This document shows, one piece after another, positions 7,689 through 14,903 of a stretch of 22,518 bases of DNA. Below the pieces are notes generated by a model that worked only from the letters and a program-made list of their open reading frames with translations, did no database searches and was not told the DNA's origin. The number at the start of each line of letters is the position of its first letter. Position 1 is the stretch's first letter. The stretch is from contig JBPCRW010000274.1 in NCBI GenBank assembly GCA_050996405.1, positions 1 through 22,518 on the forward strand. Direction: 5' to 3'. Made by a program: the position numbers and the translations under genes. Origin of the DNA: JBPCRW01 sp050996405 (GTDB lineage Bacteria; Acidobacteriota; Blastocatellia; Pyrinomonadales; Pyrinomonadaceae).

Positions 7689-8687
7689 ATGGCTGCCGCG
7701 TCTTCCCCGAAATTTGCCCGCATCGGCGATTTGCAAAATTGGATTTTACTGTTTTTTATTCTCACTTTTAGTTCCGTCGCGGCACTTGCTCAGCAGCCGC
7801 AATCGACTCCTCCGTCGAACGATGCCGACCCCGAAAAACCAATCAGCGTCACAACCGATTTGGTGACGCTGACTTTAACCGTGCAAGACCCTTACGGTCG
7901 TTACGTTTCGGGCTTGGGCAAAAACGCTTTTACGATTTTAGATAATAATCAAGAGCAGAACATCACGTTTTTTGACGACACGGACGCGCCGATTTCGGTC
8001 GGAATTTTGTTCGACGTTTCCGGTTCGATGAGCGGCGAAAAAATTCAGCGCGCGCGAACGGCTCTGGAACGATTTATCAACACCAGCCATCCGATGGACG
8101 AATATTTTCTGATTGCCTTTAACAGCCGCGCCCAGCTTTTGCTTGACCGGACGCGCAACGGCGAAGCGGTTTTGGATAAACTGGCACTCGTTCAGCCGAG
8201 AGATAATACCGCGCTTTATGATGCGTGTTATCTCGGCGTTGAGCGCGTCACGCGCGGCACGCATCAGAAAAAAGCTCTGCTGATTATCAGCGACGGGCAG
8301 GACAACAGTTCACGATATAATTTTGGCGAAGTGCGCCGCCTTCTGAAAGAATCGGATGTGACGGTCTATGCGGTCGGAATTTTGAGCGGCAGCGACGCGG
8401 GAAGTTCGCTCGGCATGCAGGGGCAGGCATTTTTAGACGAACTTGCCGGAGTGACAGGCGGCAAATCTTTTTACCCGCAAACGAAAGTCGAGATGGACGA
8501 AATTTTTGAGCGTATCGCGCTCGAACTGCGTCATCAATACTCAATCGGCTACACGCCCAAAGATTTTGCGCCCGACGGAAAATGGCGTAAAGTAAAAGTT
8601 AAAATCAAACCTCCGCGCGGTCTGCCGCGTCTAACGGTGCGAGGTCGTGACGGATATTACGCTACGCCAAATACGACCGTCAAATAA
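7689..8687 (+). CDS. Secreted vWFA-domain protein of the acidobacterial type (first of a tandem pair)
   Basis: The 332-residue protein has an N-terminal hydrophobic segment (about residues 17-35, ending LAQQ). A beta-strand region follows (SVTTDLVTLTLTVQDPYG), then a von Willebrand A domain with a full metal-binding MIDAS set: D109-V-S111-G-S113, T174 and D202 in SDGQDN. The strand before the vWA domain (VSGLGKNAFTILDNN) and the tail (QYSIGYTP ... WRKVKVKI ... VRGRDGYYA) are typical of the vWFA-related domain described in Acidobacteria (TIGR03436-like). Such proteins are secreted and thought to act in metal-dependent protein-protein contacts; no partner is known. A second, shorter-spaced paralogue follows after 28 bases, so the pair is probably one operon. 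Confidence 0.88.
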   Translation: MAAASSPKFARIGDLQNWILLFFILTFSSVAALAQQPQSTPPSNDADPEKPISVTTDLVTLTLTVQDPYGRYVSGLGKNAFTILDNNQEQNITFFDDTDAPISVGILFDVSGSMSGEKIQRARTALERFINTSHPMDEYFLIAFNSRAQLLLDRTRNGEAVLDKLALVQPRDNTALYDACYLGVERVTRGTHQKKALLIISDGQDNSSRYNFGEVRRLLKESDVTVYAVGILSGSDAGSSLGMQGQAFLDELAGVTGGKSFYPQTKVEMDEIFERIALELRHQYSIGYTPKDFAPDGKWRKVKVKIKPPRGLPRLTVRGRDGYYATPNTTVK

Positions 8688-8715
8688 TTTTACGCTTTTT
8701 CTTTTGACGACATAA

Positions 8716-9831
8716 ATGATGAAAAAAACTTTTGCGAATATATTTTTGCCCGTTTTTTGCGCGGCTTTGACAATCGCTTTGGCATTTATTTTTTACCCGC
8801 GAGCCGAAGCGCAGACTGTTCAGAGAACGCAGAAAACTCCGACTCCGATTCCGGTCATAAAAACTCCCGTGCCGCAGCCGACGGTCAACCCGACACCTAC
8901 GCCGGATGAAGTAATTCGCATTGAAACCGAAGAAGTTACTTTGAACGTGAGAGTCGTTGACCGCAATAATCGTCCGATTAACAATGTTCCCGAATCCGCT
9001 TTTAAGGTCTATGAAGACGGCGTTCCGCAGACGCTGACCAGTTTTTCAAAAGGCGAAGTTCCGACCAATTATTCGCTGGTTTTAGATAATTCCGGCTCGC
9101 TTCGTCCGCAGCTCGAAAAAGTTATCGAAGCCGGTAAAATACTTATCGGCACGAATCGTCCCGACGACGAAACCAGCATTATTCGTTTTGTCAGTTCCGA
9201 CAAAATCGAAATCACTCAGGATTTTACTTCAAATAAAAATGACCTTAACGACGCGCTCGACAATCTTTTTATCGAAGGCGGGCAAACCGCGATTATCGAC
9301 GCGGTTTATTTAGCGGCGGAAAAAGTTGACCAATACGAAAAATCGCGCGACCCGAACGATAAAAAACGCCGCGCCTTGATTCTGGTTTCCGACGGCGAAG
9401 ACCGCGACAGTTTTTACAAAGAACAGCAATTATTTCAACTGCTGCGCGAAACCGACGTGCAGATTTACACTATCGGTTTTGTTAATGACCTGGAAAAAGA
9501 AGGCGGATTCATCAGCAAAAGCCCGCAAGCCAAAGCCAAATCTCTGCTCGAACGCCTGGCATCGGAAACCGGCGGAAAGTCGTATTTTCCGAATTCCACA
9601 GGCGAACTGAACGACATTGCCAGAGATATTTCCAGCGAACTGCGAACGCAGTATCTCATCAGCTACGCGCCGACCAACGATAAAAAAGATACGACTTTCA
9701 GAAATATCAAAGTGACGGTTGACGATGGACCAAACAAGGAAAAACGCATCGCCATTACCCGTTCCGGCAGAACCGCCGCGCCGTCAAAACCGGGCAGCAC
9801 TCCGGCTCTGCAAAATCAAACCGGACCGTAA
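8716..9831 (+). CDS. Secreted vWFA-domain protein of the acidobacterial type (second of the pair)
   Basis: The 371-residue protein has a signal peptide (residues 1-33, ending AEAQ). A Thr/Pro linker follows (TPTPIPVIKTPVPQP, about 41-63), then the same EVTLNVRVVDRNNRPI strand region and vWA fold as its upstream neighbour. Its MIDAS set is complete but altered at the second position: D124-N-S126-G-S128 in place of D-V-S-G-S, with T191 and D226 (VSDGEDRD). The C-terminus has the QYLISYAPTN and FRNIKVTV pattern of this family, then a Pro/Ser-rich tail. It has two adjacent ATG codons (8716, 8719), either of which may be used. The pair differs in linker length and surface residues, suggesting paralogues with different partners. 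A two-way terminator separates it from the BMC operon. Confidence 0.87.
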   Translation: MMKKTFANIFLPVFCAALTIALAFIFYPRAEAQTVQRTQKTPTPIPVIKTPVPQPTVNPTPTPDEVIRIETEEVTLNVRVVDRNNRPINNVPESAFKVYEDGVPQTLTSFSKGEVPTNYSLVLDNSGSLRPQLEKVIEAGKILIGTNRPDDETSIIRFVSSDKIEITQDFTSNKNDLNDALDNLFIEGGQTAIIDAVYLAAEKVDQYEKSRDPNDKKRRALILVSDGEDRDSFYKEQQLFQLLRETDVQIYTIGFVNDLEKEGGFISKSPQAKAKSLLERLASETGGKSYFPNSTGELNDIARDISSELRTQYLISYAPTNDKKDTTFRNIKVTVDDGPNKEKRIAITRSGRTAAPSKPGSTPALQNQTGP

Positions 9832-9852
9832 ATTTTATTTTTCGCGGAAAAT

Positions 9853-9899
9853 AAAAAGACGGCGGGAATTTAACATCTCCCTGCCGCCTTTTTATTTTT
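9853..9899. terminator. Two-way terminator between vWA and BMC operons
   Basis: A GC-rich stem (aaaaagacggcggga against tccctgccgccttttt, with one mismatch and one bulge) is flanked by A-runs on the left and T-runs on the right. It lies 22 bases after the vWA stop and 8 bases before the convergent shell-protein stop, so it can end transcripts from both sides. Confidence 0.8.
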
Positions 9900-9907
9900 G
9901 TGAATAA

Positions 9908-10228
9908 TTATTTTTCAGGCACAGAACCCGCAATTTTCTTGCGCGTCGTTTCGCCCGTGTCGATAACGGGAATTCCTTCGCCGACTTCCGAATGCGGGCG
10001 CGGAATGACGTGAACGCCGACGACTGTTCCGACTCTGCGCGCCGCCGCCGCGCCCGCGTCAACCGCCGCTTTGACCGCGCCGACTTCGCCGCGCACAATC
10101 GCCGTCACCAGCCCCGCGTCAATTTTTTCGTAGCCGACGAGTTTAACGTTCGCGGCTTTGACCATCGCGTCCGCCGCTTCAATCATTGCCACCAGCCCCA
10201 TACATTCAACCATTCCGAGTGCTTCCAT
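9908..10228 (-). CDS. BMC-domain hexameric shell protein (BMC-H), PduA/EutM-like, with aspartate pore residue
   Basis: The 106-residue protein is a single BMC domain (MEALGMVE, AADAMVKAANVKLVGYEKI, VTAIVRGEVGAVKAAVDAG, VVGVHVIPRPHSEV) of the usual length for a hexamer-forming shell tile. The central pore loop reads K35-I-D-A-G39, where PduA-type proteins have K-I-G-S-G. The acidic residue would line the six-fold pore and change its charge. A short tail (TRKKIAGSVPEK) follows the core. It is the last gene of the BMC operon, 31 bases after the zinc-ribbon gene, and ends against the two-way terminator. Confidence 0.93.
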   Translation of the reverse strand: MEALGMVECMGLVAMIEAADAMVKAANVKLVGYEKIDAGLVTAIVRGEVGAVKAAVDAGAAAARRVGTVVGVHVIPRPHSEVGEGIPVIDTGETTRKKIAGSVPEK

Positions 10229-10259
10229 AATTTTTCACCACATTCTTAATTTTATATTT

Positions 10260-10751
10260 TCAACGCAGATACAGCATCGCCAAAAGCGCGCCGACGGCAA
10301 ACAGAATCAAAACACCGGCAGTTATCAAAAACCAGATGTTCAACGAACCCTGCGGTTGCTCCCAAACGACTTCGACATTTTTTCGCTGCGGCGGTTTTGA
10401 CTGGCGGCGAACGACGGCGGCAGTTTTCAAAACCGTTTCCTTTTCCGCGCCCGACTGTTTATTTTTATTTCCCGCCTCTTTAACTTCAGCCGTTTTAGTT
10501 CTACCGTTAATTGATTCGGCAAACGGTTTTTCAATCGGTCTCTTGCCGACAATTTCTTCCGTATCGGGTTCGGCAATAGCATTTTCCGTAGCCGTCCGTT
10601 CGCCGTTTTCAGTCTTTGCGGACGAAACTTTTCCGTTCGTCATCTCCGGCGCAACCGACGCGCCGCAACTGTAGCAAAAGAGCGCGCCCAACCGCACATC
10701 CGCGCCGCAGGATTTACAAATTTTATTTTCTACGGATGTTTCGACTGTCAT
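10260..10751 (-). CDS. Zinc-ribbon protein with C-terminal membrane anchor
   Basis: The 163-residue protein has a four-cysteine zinc ribbon at its N-terminus (C12-K-S-C15 and C26-Y-S-C29). A long charged, disordered Lys/Glu/Thr-rich middle spans about residues 35-125. One membrane helix lies at the C-terminus (residues 138-162), as in a tail-anchored protein with the ribbon in the cytoplasm. It lies 9 bases after the TonB-domain gene and 31 bases before a shell-protein gene, all on one strand. Its role in the BMC operon is unknown. One guess is that it tethers cargo or the shell to the membrane; it could equally be an unrelated passenger. Confidence 0.75.
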   Translation of the reverse strand: MTVETSVENKICKSCGADVRLGALFCYSCGASVAPEMTNGKVSSAKTENGERTATENAIAEPDTEEIVGKRPIEKPFAESINGRTKTAEVKEAGNKNKQSGAEKETVLKTAAVVRRQSKPPQRKNVEVVWEQPQGSLNIWFLITAGVLILFAVGALLAMLYLR

Positions 10752-10760
10752 TTCCAGTTT

Positions 10761-11291
10761 CTACTGAGCCACAAAATTATATACGACAATTCCCGAAACT
10801 TTTACCGGACAACCATTAAGAGTTGTCGGGCTGAATTTACTTTGCAGAGCCGCTTGTTCAGCCGCCTGCCGCAGAAGCGGGTAACCGCCGACGGCTTTTG
10901 CCGTCTCCACATTCCCCTGCTTGTCAATCATCACTTGGATGTTGACCGCGCCGCTTGCGTGAACCGCTCTCGCTACTGGCGGATATGACGGCGTGACCAA
11001 ATTTACAGACTTTCCGTTAAGAACGCCGATTGAAATTTGCTGCGATGAAGTTTGATTATTCGATTCAGAAGCGATTTTAAATTCAGTGGCTCGCGCGCCG
11101 AAAACAACCGGCTCGTTCGGACAAATAGGATTCGTTGATTTCGTTTTCCGCGCGACCGTTCTACGTTTTACAGTCGTTCTTTTGACTGACCTTTTTGCAG
11201 TTTGCGCTTTCGTCACAGACGGCAAAATTGCGAAAAAACAAAAAACGGAGAATGCCGCAGCCATCAAAACTATCGAGTTTTTATTTCCCAT
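10761..11291 (-). CDS. Secreted TonB C-terminal-domain protein
   Basis: The 176-residue protein has a signal peptide or anchor (residues 1-29, ending VTKA), then a very basic segment (KRSVKRTTVKRRTVARKTK, 33-51). A TonB C-terminal fold follows at about 95-176 (SYPPVARAVHASGAVNIQVM, D-K-Q-G-N-V, AAEQAALQSKFSP, VVYNF). It lacks a proline-rich periplasm-spanning region, so it is shorter than true TonB and more like the small secreted TonB_C proteins common in Acidobacteria and Bacteroidota. It starts 8 bases after the aldehyde dehydrogenase stop and ends in TAG 9 bases before the zinc-ribbon gene. An envelope protein inside a microcompartment operon is unexpected; the link may only be cotranscription. 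Confidence 0.82.
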   Translation of the reverse strand: MGNKNSIVLMAAAFSVFCFFAILPSVTKAQTAKRSVKRTTVKRRTVARKTKSTNPICPNEPVVFGARATEFKIASESNNQTSSQQISIGVLNGKSVNLVTPSYPPVARAVHASGAVNIQVMIDKQGNVETAKAVGGYPLLRQAAEQAALQSKFSPTTLNGCPVKVSGIVVYNFVAQ

Positions 11292-11299
11292 AATTTCTC

Positions 11300-13075
11300 T
11301 TATGAAACCTTCGCAAAAATTTCTTTCTCGTCGCCCAAATCACGCGCCGACGGCGTGATAATCGTTTTCGCCGTCACATAAATTTTCTCGCCTTTTTGAA
11401 TGGCGCGGCGCACGTCGTCTTCGCTGACAAAATCAACTGCGCTCGGTTTCGCGCCGTTCGTCGCATTTCCATTTCTCAATTCGTGAATAATAGTTTTTAC
11501 GGGGCTTTCCGACTGCGGATTCTGCGCGGCGGTTTGCGGAATTTGTCTTTCGACTTTAACTTCCGCCGTTTCCAACGGAGTTTCCGCAATTTTCTGACGC
11601 AAAAATCTGTCAACAATCGCGGCGATTTCTTCGCGTTTTACCGCTTGACGATTCGCGGTTTTCAATTCCGCATTCCGCGCTCCAAAATCCGCAATCGGCT
11701 GACTTTGGACTTTGGACTTTGGACTTTGGACTGGACGAGTTTCAAACGCGACGCGCTTGATGTCCATCAAATGAATCGGCGAAACGTTATCCGAAGTCAC
11801 ATTGCCGCCCCAAGAGCCACAGCCTAAAGTCATCGAAGGCGGTAAATCTGTCGAAAATCCGATTGCGCCGTGCGTCGTCGGCGTATTGATGACGACGCGC
11901 GAAGCGGGCATCTGCTCGCCGAAATTTATCGCGGCTTCACGATTTTGCGTGTGCATTCCGGCGGTGTGTCCCATTCCGCCGAACTGCAAAATTTCCAAGC
12001 ATCTCTGCGCGCCCTGTTCGATTCCGTCCACGACAAAAAACGCCAGCGTCGGCGAAAGTTTTTCGATTGACCAGGGGAAATCGCGCCCGACTCCGCCGCA
12101 ATCGGCAAGCAGACAGCGCGTTCCGGCAGGTATGGAAATTCCGGCAAGTCCGGCGATGTATTCGGCAGATTTTCCGACAATCGCGGGATTCAAAGTTCTC
12201 TGCGGCGTGAGCAAAATTTTCCCAACCGCGTCCGACTCGGTTTGATTTAAAAAATGTCCGCCCTGCGCTTTAAATTGTTCACGAACCTGATTTGCGATAG
12301 GCGCGTCAACGACGACCGACTGCTCGGACGCGCAAATTGTTCCGTTGTCAAAACAAGTTGAAGTTAAAATATCCGCAACGGCTTTTTCGACGTTTGCAGA
12401 TTTTTCGACGAACACGGGAACATTTCCGGGTCCGACACCGAATGCCGGTTTGCCGGATGAATACGCGGCGCGAACCAATCCGATGCCGCCCGTCGCCAAA
12501 ATTACGGCAGTGCGTTTGTGCTTCATCAAGGCTTCCGTGCCTTCGATGGTCGAATTTTCCAGACACATTATCGCTTCCGCCGGAAGACCTTCTTTAACGG
12601 CGGCTTCGCGCAAAACCCGCGCCGTCTCCGCGATACATTTCGCGGCTGAAGGATGCGGCGAAAGCACAATCGCGTTTCTGGATTTAATGGCGATGATGAT
12701 TTTGAAAATCGCCGTCGAAGTCGGATTCGTCGAAGGAATAATCGCGGCGACGACTCCGCGCGGGCTGGCGATTTCGGCAATCGAGTCGGTTTCCTTAATC
12801 ACGCCGACGGTTTTCAAGTTTTTGAAATAATTCCAGACATCTTCGGACGCGAAACGATTTTTTTCGCGCTTGTCTTCGGCTTTCCCGAATCCGGTTTCGT
12901 CACGCGCCATTTGTCCGAGCCGCAATGATTCACGCAGTCCGGCGTTTGCCATCGCCGCGCAAATGCGGTCAATTTTCGCCTGGTCGAATTTCGCCACCGC
13001 AGCCCAAGCGCGATGCGCCGCTTCAACCGCGTTGCGCGCCTGTTCGACCGATTGTAAATCTTGATGTTCGGACAT
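11300..13075 (-). CDS. BMC-associated CoA-acylating aldehyde dehydrogenase (PduP/EutE family) with long C-terminal extension
   Basis: The 591-residue enzyme would convert an aldehyde plus CoA and NAD+ to an acyl-CoA. The catalytic domain (about residues 8-445) has the family marks: IIPSTNPTS (113-120), ATGGIGLVRAAYSSGKP (194-210), FGVGPGNVP (212-220) and the catalytic C248 in NGTICASEQ. Typical PduP/EutE proteins are about 460 residues; this one has some 145 more at the C-terminus. The extra part holds a peptide translated from a period-7 repeat (about 447-474), an amphipathic REEIAAIVDRFLRQKI helix (481-496) that could be an encapsulation peptide, and a conserved-looking end (DFVSEDDVRRAIQKGEKI ... 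TIITPSARDLGDE). It sits between a shell gene and the TonB-domain gene. No Shine-Dalgarno site is visible; a repeat array occupies that position. Confidence 0.9.
   Translation of the reverse strand: MSEHQDLQSVEQARNAVEAAHRAWAAVAKFDQAKIDRICAAMANAGLRESLRLGQMARDETGFGKAEDKREKNRFASEDVWNYFKNLKTVGVIKETDSIAEIASPRGVVAAIIPSTNPTSTAIFKIIIAIKSRNAIVLSPHPSAAKCIAETARVLREAAVKEGLPAEAIMCLENSTIEGTEALMKHKRTAVILATGGIGLVRAAYSSGKPAFGVGPGNVPVFVEKSANVEKAVADILTSTCFDNGTICASEQSVVVDAPIANQVREQFKAQGGHFLNQTESDAVGKILLTPQRTLNPAIVGKSAEYIAGLAGISIPAGTRCLLADCGGVGRDFPWSIEKLSPTLAFFVVDGIEQGAQRCLEILQFGGMGHTAGMHTQNREAAINFGEQMPASRVVINTPTTHGAIGFSTDLPPSMTLGCGSWGGNVTSDNVSPIHLMDIKRVAFETRPVQSPKSKVQSQPIADFGARNAELKTANRQAVKREEIAAIVDRFLRQKIAETPLETAEVKVERQIPQTAAQNPQSESPVKTIIHELRNGNATNGAKPSAVDFVSEDDVRRAIQKGEKIYVTAKTIITPSARDLGDEKEIFAKVS
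11655..11738. repeat. Period-7 repeat locus B, inside the aldehyde dehydrogenase gene
   Basis: From 11662 to 11731 ten 7-mers follow in one phase: tcaattc, cgcattc, cgcgctc, caaaatc, cgcaatc, ggctgac, then tttggac four times. One looser unit at each end would make 84 bases, which is 28 codons. The segment tccaaaatcc (11681-11690) can pair with ggactttgga at 9 of 10 positions. The gene frame stays open through it (residues about 447-474). Confidence 0.8.
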
Positions 13076-13080
13076 TTTCA

Positions 13081-13162
13081 GATTTTGGATTTTGGATTTT
13101 GGATTTTGGATTTGCCGAAATCACACGACCAATCTAAAATCTAAAATCCAAAATCTAAAATT
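13081..13162. repeat. Period-7 repeat locus C (intergenic, inverted arms)
   Basis: The left arm is gattttg four times (13081-13108) plus gattt; the right arm is aatctaa, aatctaa, aatccaa, aatctaa (13131-13158) plus aatt. The reverse complement of one arm matches the other closely, giving a long A/T-rich hairpin with a loop of about 17 bases. It fills the whole gap between the shell-protein stop at 13161 and the aldehyde dehydrogenase start at 13075. Confidence 0.85.
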
Positions 13163-13550
13163 ATTTATTTCTCGTCTTGCTTCTATCGTTCGCCGAAATT
13201 TCACTTCCCGCTTCGCCGGCTCCGAGTTGTCCGCGCGAGCCGCCGCCGATGGCTTTGTCGTCAGTGCGGTAACCGACACCTTTCGGCAGAACTCTTTCGA
13301 CTTCGCCGTGCGGACGCGGGATGACGTGAACCGAAATTAATTCACCGACCCGACGCGCCGCCGCCGCGCCCGCGTCCGTCGCCGCTTTGACCGCGCCGAC
13401 ATCGCCGCGCACAAAAATCGTCACGTAACCCGCGCCGATATATTCCTTTCCGATAAGCTGGACGTTGGCGGCTTTAACCATCGCATCCGCCGCTTCGACC
13501 GCGCCGACAAAACCTTTGGTTTCAACCATTCCGAGTGCTTCAAGAGACAT
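13161..13550 (-). CDS. BMC-domain hexameric shell protein (BMC-H) with C-terminal extension
   Basis: The 129-residue protein has one BMC domain (SLEALGMVETKGFVGAVEAA, NVQLIGKEYIGAGYVTIFV, RGDVGAVKAATDAG, VHVIPRPHGEVE) and a tail of about 40 residues rich in Gly, Ser and charged residues. The pore loop is Y37-I-G-A-G41, close to the common K-I-G-S-G type and unlike the aspartate-bearing loop of the shell protein at the other end of the operon. It is the first gene of the BMC operon, with a GAGGAAA ribosome site about 9 bases before the ATG. The tail, including its last codons and TAA stop, abuts repeat locus C, so part of it may be a recent addition. Confidence 0.93.
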   Translation of the reverse strand: MSLEALGMVETKGFVGAVEAADAMVKAANVQLIGKEYIGAGYVTIFVRGDVGAVKAATDAGAAAARRVGELISVHVIPRPHGEVERVLPKGVGYRTDDKAIGGGSRGQLGAGEAGSEISANDRSKTRNK

Positions 13551-13658
13551 TTAATTATTTCCTCGCTTTTAAAATCTAACTGCCAATAATTTTAATATAA
13601 GACTTGCGTAAAGGCTAAACATTACACGCACAATTCGCAATAATCAAGTTTGAAACAA

Positions 13659-13688
13659 TTGACATCCGCGCTTTAAAGACGATATATT
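13659..13688 (+). promoter_or_regulatory. Candidate sigma-70 promoter for the RodZ-like gene
   Basis: TTGACA (13659-13664), an 18-base spacer and TATATT (13683-13688) match the housekeeping consensus well. The start codon follows 57 bases later. Confidence 0.6.
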
Positions 13689-13745
13689 TCAACATTAAGA
13701 CGTTTTCGGCGGCAATCTGCTTTTAAGGGAAATAATCATTAAAAA

Positions 13746-14666
13746 ATGTCATTAACACTCGGCGAAAAGTTGCGACAAGCCCGTGAAGCTCGTGGTATAA
13801 CCATCCGCGAGGTTGCCGAGCAGACGCGAATTTCCGCGCTCTATCTGGAAGCCATCGAAAATAACGATTATCGCTCGCTGCCTGGCGGAATTTTCAACAA
13901 AGGATTCGTAAAATCCTACGCCAAACAGGTCGGCGTTGACGAACAGGAAGCCTTGCAGGATTACAATCAATTAGTCGCCGAACAAGGCGAGATTTCCGAC
14001 GAGCCGAAATCTTATCGCCCCGAAGTTTTGACCGACGAACGCAGCCGTTCTTCCCTGCTGCCGACAATTATTTTCGCCGTTATTATTTTAGGTCTGATGG
14101 TCTGGGGAATTTTAGCTTTGCGAAACTGGTATGAAAACAGCCGGAATCAGCCGGTTGCCAATACAAACGCCAATAAATCGGTGAATATCGCTAATTCAAA
14201 CGTTAATGCAGGCAATACCAATACAACGCAAAACATTCCAATCAACGAAATAAAAGTTGAATTTAAATCCAGCGCGCCAATCTCCGTCACATCAACCGTT
14301 GACGGAAATAGAAAGACCGAAACTGTTCCGGCGAATGAGCCGAAAACATACACGGCGCAGCAAAGTTTGAAGCTAAGTTATTACAAAGGTTTTGCCGACA
14401 AAGTTCAGCTAACAATCAACGGAAAACCGATTACGCCTCCGCCCGCTCCGGCAAGGGGAAGCGTCATCGAATTTGAAATTAACAAGGATAATATCGCGCA
14501 GATGCTGCAAAGCGGACTCGTCGGCGCGTCTGTGTCGCCGGTAACGCCAAGTGCTACTCCGCGTCCAAAACCGCTTCCGAAAGCGACTCCGAAAGCGACT
14601 CCGAAACCTGTTCCGACGGCGACACCCGCGAAACCGCGACCTGCCGGAAATGCTAATGTCCGGTGA
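13746..14666 (+). CDS. RodZ-like helix-turn-helix membrane protein
   Basis: The 306-residue protein has a RodZ-type HTH domain at residues 5-66 (LGEKLRQAREARGITIREVA, TRISALYLEAIENNDYRSLP, GIFNKGFVKSYAKQVG). One membrane helix follows at 104-126, then an Asn/Thr-rich linker (about 135-165: NTNANKSVNIANSNVNAGN). A DUF4115-like periplasmic domain is at about 168-245 (VEFKSSAPISVTSTVDG, YYKGFADKVQLTINGKPI). The tail is Pro/Thr/Lys-rich with repeated PKATPKATPKP. RodZ links MreB to the membrane and to peptidoglycan synthesis in rod-shaped cells; the same layout here supports a cytoskeletal or cell-shape role. It has its own promoter and is ended by a strong terminator. Confidence 0.85.
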   Translation: MSLTLGEKLRQAREARGITIREVAEQTRISALYLEAIENNDYRSLPGGIFNKGFVKSYAKQVGVDEQEALQDYNQLVAEQGEISDEPKSYRPEVLTDERSRSSLLPTIIFAVIILGLMVWGILALRNWYENSRNQPVANTNANKSVNIANSNVNAGNTNTTQNIPINEIKVEFKSSAPISVTSTVDGNRKTETVPANEPKTYTAQQSLKLSYYKGFADKVQLTINGKPITPPPAPARGSVIEFEINKDNIAQMLQSGLVGASVSPVTPSATPRPKPLPKATPKATPKPVPTATPAKPRPAGNANVR

Positions 14667-14732
14667 TGAAAAGATTTATGGCGTTTTTACGACGACTAGA
14701 ATTTAGTTGTATTAATAGTTACTACATAAAAC

Positions 14733-14759
14733 GCCCGCCGGAAAAGTGCGGGCTTTTTT
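14733..14759 (+). terminator. Rho-independent terminator after the RodZ-like gene
   Basis: A 6-bp GC stem (gcccgc 14733-14738, gcgggc 14748-14753) with a 9-base loop is followed by six T residues. It is located 67 bases beyond the stop codon. Confidence 0.85.
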
Positions 14760-14769
14760 GTTCGAGCAA

Positions 14770-14894
14770 TGTAGAAGCAGGTCTTGTGCCTGCCCAGTGC
14801 GGCGAATGCCGCAACCATTGTTTGTCAATTTAAAAATTTAAATGAATTTTTCAGCCTGTCGGCTGATTGGGCAGGCACAAGACCTGCTTCTACA
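14770..14894. repeat. REPIN/MITE-like palindromic element
   Basis: Perfect 27-bp inverted arms lie at 14770-14796 and 14868-14894 (outer end TGTAGAAGCAGG, inner end GTGCCTGCCCA). The 71-base centre contains two further hairpins: TGCGGC-GAAT-GCCGCA (14798-14813) and CAGCC-TGTC-GGCTG (14852-14865), with an A/T-rich stretch between. The folded strand would be a multi-branched structure. There is no coding sequence, so movement would need an enzyme from elsewhere. It lies between a terminator and the guaB start, 9 bases from the ATG. Confidence 0.85.
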
Positions 14895-14903
14895 AATTTA
14901 ATT

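Noticed and set aside
10761..11291. True TonB energy transducer
   Set aside because: The protein lacks the proline-rich spanning region and is too short; only the C-terminal fold is present.
13081..13162. CRISPR array
   Set aside because: Units of 7 bases with no unique spacers of regular length and no cas genes.
14770..14894. Purine-type riboswitch before guaB
   Set aside because: The multi-branched fold invited this, but perfect 27-bp arms and a palindromic overall layout do not match known purine aptamers and fit a mobile repeat better.
14784..14903. Longer guaB start adding 40 residues
   Set aside because: The extra codons are a translation of the palindromic element, and IMP dehydrogenases normally begin close to the LTFDDVLL motif, as the ATG at 14904 gives.
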